DNA of 64,000 bases from Mayamaea pseudoterrestris (lineage: Eukaryota > Bacillariophyta > Bacillariophyceae > Sellaphorales > Sellaphoraceae), in contig BROI01000009.1 in assembly GCA_027923505.1 (NCBI GenBank), positions 124,001 to 188,000 on the forward strand. The letters run 5' to 3'. Numbering within the stretch: the stretch's first letter is position 1; every line of letters begins with the position of its first letter. The translations under genes and the position numbers were made by a program. Shown piece by piece: positions 26,801-35,600 of this stretch. The notes under the pieces are model-generated. The model saw nothing but the letters and a program-made list of their open reading frames with translations. It was not told where the DNA came from and did no database searches.

Positions 26801-29800
26801 GGCCAAACATGTCCAGGGTATGCCATTGACAGGTGCAGAGTCTCAAATGGTGCAAAAAGGACTGCCTGGAGGCTGACACCATGGGTACGGCCTCCACGGT
26901 GGGTATGGCCAACACCACAAGTTGTCGATTCTGACCTGTCAAACGCCCCATGCCCTGGCCACCCAAATACCCAATGAGTCAGGCAAAACATGTCCAGGGT
27001 ATGCCATTGACAGGTGCAGAGTCTCAAATGGTGCAAAAAGGACTGCCTGGAGGCTGACACCATGGGTACGGCCTCCACGGTGGGTATGGCCAACACCACA
27101 AGTTGTCGATTCTGACCTGTCAAACGCCCCATGCCCTGGCCACCCAAATACCCAATGAGTCAGGCAAAACATGTCCAGGGTATGCCATTGACAGGTGCAG
27201 AGTCTCAAATGGTGCAAAAAGGACTGCCTGGAGGCTGACACCATGGGTACGGCCTCCACGGTGGGTATGGCCAACACCACAAGTTGTCGATTCTGACCTG
27301 TCAAACGCCCCATGCCCTGGCCACCCAAATACCCAATAATGCAGGCCAAACATGTCCAGGGTATGCCATTGACAGGTGCAGAGTCTCAAATGGTGCAAAA
27401 AGACTGCCTGGAGGCTGACACCATGGGTACGGCCTCCACGGTGGGTATGGCCAACACCACAAGTTGTCGATTCTGACCTGCCAAACGCCCCATGCCCTGG
27501 CCACCCAAATACCCAATGAGTCAGGCCAAACATGTCCAGGGTATGCCATTGACAGGTGCAGAGTCTCAAATGGTGCAAAAAGGACTGCCTGGAGGCTGAC
27601 ACCATGGGTACGGCCTCCACGGTGGGTATGGCCAACACCACAAGTTGTCGATTCTGACCTGTCAAACGCCCCATGCCCTGGCCACCCAAATACCCAATGA
27701 GTCAGGCCAAACATGTCCAGGGTATGCCATTGACAGGTGCAGAGTCTCAAATGGTGCAAAAAGGACTGCCTGGAGGCTGACACCATGGGTACGGCCTCCA
27801 CGGTGGGTATGGCCAACACCACAAGTTGTCGATTCTGACCTGTCAAACGCCCCATGCCCTGGCCACCCAAATACCCAATGAGTCAGGCCAAACATGTCCA
27901 GGGTATGCCATTGACAGGTGCAGAGTCTCAAATGGTGCAAAAAGGACTGCCTGGAGGCTGACACCATGGGTACGGCCTCCACGGTGGGTATGGCCAACAC
28001 CACAAGTTGTCGATTCTGACCTGTCAAACGCCCCATGCCCTGGCCACCCAAATACCCAATGAGTCAGGCCAAACATGTCCAGGGTATGCCATTGACAGGT
28101 GCAGAGTCTCAAATGGTGCAAAAAGGACTGCCTGGAGGCTGACACCATGGGTACGGCCTCCACGGTGGGTATGGCCAACACCACAAGTTGTCGATTCTGA
28201 CCTGTCAAACGCCCCATGCCCTGGCCACCCAAATACCCAATGAGTCAGGCAAAACATGTCCAGGGTATGCCATTGACAGGTGCAGAGTCTCAAATGGTGC
28301 AAAAAGGACTGCCTGGAGGCTGACACCATGGGTACGGCCTCCACGGTGGGTATGGCCAACACCACAAGTTGTCGATTCTGACCTGTCAAACGCCCCATGC
28401 CCTGGCCACCCAAATACCCAATGAGTCAGGCCAAACAACATGTCCAGGGTATGCCATTGACAGGTGCAGAGTCTCAAATGGTGCAAAAAGGACTGCCTGG
28501 AGGCTGACACCATGGGTACGGCCTCCACGGTGGGTATGGCCAACACCACAAGTTGTCGATTCTGACCTGTCAAACGCCCCATGCCCTGGCCACCCAAATA
28601 CCCAATGAGTCAGGCCAAACATGTCCAGGGTATGCCATTGACAGGTGCAGAGTCTCAAATGGTGCAAAAGGACTGCCTGGAGGCTGACACCATGGGTACG
28701 GCCTCCACGGTGGGTATGGCCAACACCACAAGTTGTCGATTCTGACCTGTCAAACGCCCCATGCCCTGGCCACCCAAATACCCAATGAGTCGGGCCAAAC
28801 ATGTCCAGGGTATGCCATTGACAGGTGCAGAGTCTCAAATGGTGCAAAAAGGACTGCCTGGAGGCTGACACCATGGGTACGGCCTCCACGGTGGGTATGG
28901 CCAACACCACAAGTTGTCGATTCTGACCTGTCAAACGCCCCATGCCCTGGCCACCCAAATACCCAATGAGTCAGGCCAAACATGTCCAGGGTATGCCATT
29001 GACAGGTGCAGAGTCTCAAATGGTGCAAAAGGACTGCCTGGAGGCTGACACCATGGGTACGGCCTCCACGGTGGGTATGGCCAACACCACAAGTTGTCGA
29101 TTCTGACCTGTCAAACGCCCCATGCCCTGGCCACCCAAATACCCAATGAGTCAGGCCAAACATGTCCAGGGTATGCCATTGACAGGTGCAGAGTCTCAAA
29201 TGGTGCAAAAAGGACTGCCTGGAGGCTGACACCATGGGTACGGCCTCCACGGTGGGTATGGCCAACACCACAAGTTGTCGATTCTGACCTGTCAAACGCC
29301 CCATGCCCTGGCCACCCAAATACCCAATGAGTCAGGCACAAACATGTCCAGGGTATGCCATTGACAGGTGCAGAGTCTCAAATGGTGCAAAAGGACTGCC
29401 TGGAGGCTGACACCATGGGTACGGCCTCCACGGTGGGTATGGCCAACACCACAAGTTGTCGATTCTGACCTGTCAAACGCCCCATGCCCTGGCCACCCAA
29501 ATACCCAATGAGTCAGGCCAAACATGTCCAGGGTATGCCATTGACAGGTGCAGAGTCTCAAATGGTGCAAAAAGGACTGCCTGGAGGCTGACACCATGGG
29601 TACGGCCTCCACGGGGGGTATGGCCAACACCACAAGTTGTCGATTCTGACCTGTCAAACGCCCCATGCCCTGGCCACCCAAATACCCAATGAGTCAGGCC
29701 AAACATGTCCAGGGTATGCCATTGACAGGTGCAGAGTCTCAAATGGTGCAAAAAGGACTGCCTGGAGGCTGACACCATGGGTACGGCCTCCACGGTGGGT

Positions 29801-30360
29801 ATGGCCAACACCACAAGTTGTCGATTCTGACCTGTCAAACGCCCCATGCCCTGGCCACCCAAATACCCAATGAGTCGGGCCAAACATGTCCAGGGTATGC
29901 CATTGACAGGTGCAGAGTCTCAAATGGTGCAAAAAGGACTGCCTGGAGGCTGACACCATGGGTACGGCCTCCACGGTGGGTATGGCCAACACCACAAGTT
30001 GTCGATTCTGACCTGTCAAACGCCCCATGCCCTGGCCACCCAAATACCCAATGAGTCAGGCCAAACATGTCCAGGGTATGCCATTGACAGGTGCAGAGTC
30101 TCAAATGGTGCAAAAAGGACTGCCTGGAGGCTGACACCATGGGTACGGCCTCCACGGTGGGTATGGCCAACACCACAAGTTGTCAATTCTGACCTGTCAA
30201 ACGCCCCATGCCCTGGCCACCCAAATACCCAATGAGTCAGGCCAAACATGTCCAGGGTATGCCATTGACAGGTGCAGAGTCTCAAATGGTGCAAAAAGGA
30301 CTGCCTGGAGGCTGACACCATGGGTACGGCCTCCACGGTGGGTATGGCCAACACCACAAG
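23850..30360 (+). repeat. Sat1 subarray B (second homogeneous subtype)
   Basis: Monomers share the marks TGTCGATTCTGACCTG and CACGGTGGG in place of the left subarray's GCAGATTCTTCCCTG and CACTGTGGG. From about 26.6 kb most also carry AGGCCAAACATG instead of AGGCAAAACATG. Between about 26.0 and 30.3 kb the copies are nearly identical, with small exceptions near 27,338 (AATAATGCAGG) and 28,433 (three-base insertion). Local homogenisation by unequal exchange or conversion is the simplest reading. Confidence 0.85.
24191..25900 (+). repeat. 855-bp tandem segmental duplication inside Sat1
   Basis: The block 24,191-25,045 is repeated directly as 25,046-25,900, an offset of 855 bp. The offset is not a multiple of 181 (five monomers would be 905), so the junction at 25,045/25,046 sits in a shortened monomer. 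Both copies share the rare variants TTCTGTCCTG and ATTAACAGG in the same order, and their six-frame translations match over the compared stretches. Copy 2 is followed at 25,901 by a short unrelated insert. Confidence 0.88.
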
Positions 30361-30514
30361 TGTCGATCTGACCTGCAAAGCCCCACCCCCACAAATGAGT
30401 CAGGCCAAACATGTCAAGGGTATGCCATTGACAGGTGCAGAGTCTCAAATGGTGCAAAAGGGACGCCTGGGCTAACAGGACGGCCCACGGTGGGTATGGC
30501 CAACACCACACTGC
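30360..30514 (+). repeat. Degenerate Sat1 end and junction with Sat2
   Basis: The last Sat1 monomer is degraded: several landmark words are shortened and the stretch from about 30,460 to 30,490 is rearranged. The final Sat1 word (CCAACACCACA) ends at about 30,511 and is followed directly by CTGCCGTCTCAGGGGATGG, which is Sat2. There is no unique sequence between the two satellites. Confidence 0.85.
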
Positions 30515-32261
30515 CGTCTCAGGGGATGGCAATGTATTTGGTGACAACTTGTCACCAGTCTCAGCCCGCTGATGCCGTGACATTCAAATGCCCCTACAGC
30601 AAGCCCTGTAGGTGCCCAAACTACACCAGAATGGTGTCAACATCCTTATTCAGGCTGCGCTACAAGATGGTAGGCTTGGCTGCTGTCTGAGGGGATGGCA
30701 ATGTATTTGGTGACAACTTGTCACCAGTCTCAGCCTGCAGATGCCGTGACATTCAAACGCCCCTACAGCAAGCCCTGTAGATGCCCAAAATACACCAGAA
30801 TGGTACCAACATCATTATTCAAACTGCGCTACAAGATGGTAGGCTTGGCTGGTGTCTCAGGGGATGGCAATGTATTTGGTGACACCTTGTCACCAGTCTC
30901 AGCCCGCAGATGCCGTGACATTCAAACGCCCCTACAGCAAGCCCTGTAGGTGCCCAAAATACACCAGAATGGTGTCAACATCTTTATTCAGGCTGCACTA
31001 CAAGATGGTAGGCTTGGCTGGTGTCTGAGGTGATGGCAATGTATTTGGTGACAACTTGTCACCAGTCTCAGCCCGCAGATGCCGTGACATTCAAACGCCC
31101 CTACAGCAAGCCCTGTAGGTGCCTAAAATACACCAGAATGGTGTTAACATCCTTATTCAGGCTGCGCTACAAGATGGTAGACTTGGCTGCTGTCCCAGGG
31201 GATGGCCATGTATTTGGTGACAACTTGTCACCAGTCTCAGCCCGCAGATGCCGTGGCATTTAAATGCCCCTACAGCAAGCCCTGTAGGTGCCCAAACTAC
31301 ACCAGAATGGTGTCAACATCCTTATTCAGGCTGCGCTACAAGATGGTACGCTTGGCTGGTGTCTCAGGGGATGGCAATGTATTTGGTGACAACTTGTCAC
31401 CAGTCTCAGCCCGCTGATGCCGTGACATTCAAACGCCCCTACAGCAAGCCCTGTAGGTGCCCAAAGTACACCAGAATGGTGTCAACATCCTTTATTCAGG
31501 CTGCGCTACAAGATGGTAGGCTTGGCTGCTGTCTCAGGGGATGGCAATGTATTTGGTGACAACTTGTCACCAGTCACAGCCCGCAGATGCCGTGACATTC
31601 AAACGCCCCTACAGCAAGCCCTGTAGGTGCCCAAACTACACCAGAATGGTGTCAACATCCTTATTCAAACTGCGCTACAAGATGGTAGGCTTGGCTGGTG
31701 TCTCAGGGGATGGCAATGTATTTGGTGACACCTTGTCACCAGTCTCAGCCCGCAGATGCCGTGACATTCAAACGCCCCTACAGCAAGCCCTGTAGGTGCC
31801 CAAAATACACCAGAATGGTGTCAACATCCTTATTCAGGCTGCGCTACAAGATGGTAGGCTTGGCTGGTGTCTGAGGTGATGGCAATGTATTTGGTGACAA
31901 CTTGTCACCAGTCTCAGCCCGCAGATGCCGTGACATTCAAACGCCCCTACAGCAAGCCCTGTAGGTGCCTAAAATACACCAGAATGGTGTCAACATCAAT
32001 ATTCAGGCTGCGCTACAAGATGGTAGGCTTGGCTGGTGTCTCAGGGGATGGCAATGTATTTGGTGACAACTTGTCACCAGTCTCAGCCTGTAGATGCCGT
32101 GACATTCAAACGCCCCTACAGCAAGCCCTGTAGGTGCCCAAAATACACCAGATTGGTGCCAACATCATTATTCAGGCTGTGCTACAAGTTGGTAGGCTTG
32201 GCTGGTGTCTTAGGGAATGGCAATGTATTTGGTGACAACTTGTCACCAGTCTCAGCCCGCA
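30515..32261 (+). repeat. Sat2: 169-bp tandem satellite, left block
   Basis: About ten monomers of 169 bp, unrelated to Sat1 by eye. Each contains GGGATGGCAATGTATTTGG, the dyad GGTGACAA-C-TTGTCACC and a second stem, CCTACAG/CTGTAGG with a 6-base loop. An offset of 846 bp (about five monomers) links copies sharing rare variants: CAAACTGCGC plus GACACCTTGTCACC, and GTCTGAGGTGATGG, both near 30,830-31,035 and again near 31,670-31,880. This suggests a five-monomer higher-order unit. The block is cut at 32,261 by the Copia insertion. Confidence 0.95.
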
Positions 32262-32574
32262 TTGCAGGATGCGAACGAAAACAGCGAAAATCGGGCAAGT
32301 CACACCGAATGTCCGATAGGGTGACACAGCGGCACTCGCGGCTCACCACAGCCTCACGATCGCGTGATGCGTGGCAGCGACGGCTTCGAAGCGATTCAAC
32401 AAGCATATTGCTGAAACTAGTGCGATATAGAGTAGAAACAAGCAGACTTACTAAGCTTGAAGAGTTAAGAAAGCGATTTATTCGTCTCTCGTATTGTAGC
32501 AACTGCAAGCTTGGATTGGCCATCCAAGGACAGCTACAAGCGAAAGGTGCAACGATTTGATTTACAAGTTACAA
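32262..32574 (+). repeat. 5' LTR of the Copia element
   Basis: Begins TTGCAGGATG and ends AGTTACAA; matched by the 3' LTR at 38,525-38,822. It lies directly after the CGCA target-site copy at 32,258-32,261. The last 230 bp match the 3' LTR almost base for base; the first 85 bp are less alike. Confidence 0.93.
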
Positions 32575-32663
32575 GATTAACACTGTCTTGAGACTCATTG
32601 CCTCGGCATAGAGACTTTATCGACGAAGAGTACTATTGATTTACGAAGTAACGTGGACGCACG

Positions 32664-35600
32664 TTGGTTCTTGGCCCGGAAAGTTCCGCAGGTGATAGCA
32701 AGAACATTGTCACGACGACAACGATGGCGGAAACTCGCGCGCAGAAAGACGCGGCGTTTGCGCATGTTTACGAAGAGAACGTAGGCGTTTTCCAAGATCC
32801 TCAGTTCAAGGAGTTATTCGACGAACTCGGAGTAGAATCGCTTACGCAATTGATCGAGATGGAGTACGACGATTTCGCGACGAAGTGGAACGTCACGACG
32901 ACGACAACGACGACGACTGACGATGGCGACAATGTCACGCAGGAAACGAGCGAACACTCGCTAACGAAGATGAAACAACGCACGATCACGAACGCGATCG
33001 AATGGTATTTGGCGCAAGAGTCGCCGGACATCAAGACATGGTCGCAACTGACCACCGAAACGCTGGCGACGTTCGTCACAGCACGAGCGAAGGAACGAGT
33101 CCAAGCGCGCAACATTGCGAGCGTGGGCAGCGGAAGCGGAGCGAAACCTCCAGCGAAGGAAAGCGAAACGGAATCCAAGAAGGACGAATCCAAGGACTCC
33201 ACGCTAACGAACGAAGGCGACGAGTCGAAACCCGACTCGGCCGACAAGGTGCCACCGACGAGCGTGGACGTGGACACGAAGCAGTCACCGACATCCGTAT
33301 TGGACCTCGGCGACGACGAAGACGACGAGAAGTATTCAGACCAATTTACAAAGTCTATCAAGTTCTCGGCGAAGGATTGTAAAGAAATGAAGCTGGATTC
33401 CTCGTGGAAACAGTGGATTTCCGAGTTGAAAGTCATCGCTACATTGCACGACTTCCACGAAGTCTTTGACGACGATTATGACCCAAAGGAAAAGGGACCA
33501 AAGGAACAGAAGGCGTATGCAAAGAAGAATGTGTTTGTGTACAGGATCTTTCTCACGCACTGTCGAACTCCGTCTGCATCACTCGCAGTACAGCAGTTCA
33601 AGAAGACGATGGATGGACGCGAAGTCTACCAACGATTGCGAACGCGATACGAAGAGGGCGCTACTGCTCACATCGAGAAGGAACGCGCGCGAACGGAACT
33701 GCAGGGAATGCGGCTGACCGAGAAGTGGTCAAGGCCGACGATCGAATTTCTCGCACTGTTCTACAAGAAAGTCATCTGGCTGCTCGAAATGGACGCAGAA
33801 GCTCTGACAGGTTTACAACGATACGACATGCTACGCGACGCTTTCTCTGAGCACACTGGATTCAGCGCATCACTAGCAGGTTTTGACGGAATGATTGCCA
33901 TCAAGAAACACATGGGGCAACACGACTCGGAAGACAATTTCGCGCAGTTGTACGCGCACTTAGAAGAGTGCTGCATCAAGTATGACAAGAAACATCCATC
34001 GACGACGAAGACTAAGCGCACAATCAATCAAGCGCAGTCTAGTGGAACGAAAGGAGGCGGCGGCGGCAATGGCGGCGCGACTCCAAGCGGCTTATCGGCG
34101 GAACGATTTGCAGCGATCATGAAGAAACCTCACGCGAGCGTGAAGGATGAAGTCTGGTTGGAGATGAAGTTCGATCAGCGAAAGCAGTTGAAGGACAAGC
34201 GTGCGACGGCGCCCAAGACACCCGAAAACGGATGGCGACCGCGCAACCAACGAGGCACGGCTACGACGCAGACGCAAGTCAACGCGGCGCATCAAGAGCG
34301 TCACGCGACGGAATCTGTAGCGAACGATCACGCAAGCGTTCCTGGCACGATTAATATTCAGCCAGGCAATAGTGGAATGTCAGTCCAAACGGCTGCACGA
34401 TCGGTTCTGCAAGCGAACAATGCGAGTACTACAACTCAGCAAGTGACAGGATCGTTGACGACTGATAACACCGGACGAGGTACATTCAGCTTCAACATGC
34501 ATCGTCGTATGCGCGTCAATCGCGCACACTACGAGCGGATCAACGAAGGCGCGCTCATCGACAGCGGCGCGAACGGAGGCTTATGCGGAGGAGACATGCT
34601 CGTCGTTTCGGAAACGAACGCCGAGGTGGATGTGACTGGTATTGACGATCATATTGTCCCAGCTCTCAAGATTGGCACTGCAGCTGGACTGGCAAAGACC
34701 CTTAGTGGCGAAACCATTCTGCTTTTGTGTCACCAGTATGCTTTAAAGCGAGACGGACCAACGATTCATTGCCCGAATCAATTGCGCGCAATGGGACATC
34801 GCGTCGACGATATTCCGACCATGTTTGGCGGAACGCAACGAATTACGACGAACATTGGAGGCTACGTTTTGCCATTGGCAATTCGCGATGGCCTGGTGTA
34901 CTTGGACGTGACGAAACCCACGTTCGATGATTTGGATAAGTATCCGACTGTCATCATGACGTCGGACGTGCCGTGGGACCCGACTGTTTACGATGTCGAG
35001 CACGCGCACGACGATTTCGACGAACAAGATCACGATTATGGATCTTTCGACGAACGATTCGATGATGACGGTATCACGCACCGCAATCGTCACACGCCGA
35101 CACGCACTGGCGATGAACTTGACGTACTGATCAATCGGTGCGTGCGACACGCTCAGTTTTCACGCGTTAATTTGCGGAAGCTAAGAAGCAAGGAACCGGA
35201 CTATAATGCTCTTCGGCCGTACCTCGGATGGGTCCCGACTGAGCGAGTTCAACAGACTTTACGTCACACGGAAGCATGGTATCATCTCAGCGAACATCCA
35301 CGATTACCATTTCGACACCTCACGAAATCACGATTTCCGGCCGCGAACGTTCAGCGGTTGCGCGAACTATTCGCCACGGACACGATACACTCTGACACGC
35401 CAGCTTTGGATGATGGAATTCTAGGGCATGGGGGAGCTACTAAGATGCAGCTCTTTGTTGGACGAGAAAGTTTTTACACGCGCGGCTACCCGATGAAGTC
35501 GGAGAGCGAAATGTCAAACGCGTTAGAGGATTTTATCCGCGAAGTGGGCGCTCCTAACGGACTGCTCAGCGACAATGCCAAGTCGGAGACTGGCAAGGCT

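Larger units (their letters stand above)
1..30514 (+). repeat. Sat1: giant 181-bp tandem satellite array
   Basis: Head-to-tail tandem array with a 181-bp monomer and about 168 copies, all in one orientation. The period was counted directly on a consensus monomer and is confirmed by features recurring every 181 bp through the whole stretch. Base 1 falls inside a monomer, so the array continues beyond the window. Most monomers differ at only a few positions; recurrent variants are GGTATGCC/GGGATGCC/GGTAGGCC, GCAGAG/GCATAG, AAAA/AAAAA and CAACATGG/CACCATGG. The period is not a multiple of three, so open frames cycle through the monomers on both strands without any coding signal. No transposase, rRNA or tRNA sequence was seen in it. 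Whether it is centromeric, subtelomeric or interstitial cannot be decided here. Confidence 0.97.

Noticed and set aside
1-30514. Hundreds of open frames of 60-310 codons on both strands, many starting MGGQGMGRLTG or MQILPCQTP
   Set aside because: They are the same 181-bp monomer read in successive frames; the frame shifts by one at each monomer, and changes do not favour synonymous sites. No domain, no codon structure.
1-30514. CRISPR-like regular repeat
   Set aside because: The whole 181-bp unit repeats with no unique spacers, and the context is eukaryotic.
32036-32560. 174-codon frame running from Sat2 into the 5' LTR
   Set aside because: A chance fusion of satellite text with LTR text; the same LTR portion at 38,515-38,808 gives a similar chance frame.
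32801-33436. 211-codon minus-strand frame inside the Copia gag
   Set aside because: Antisense shadow of a strongly biased coding region; no domain.
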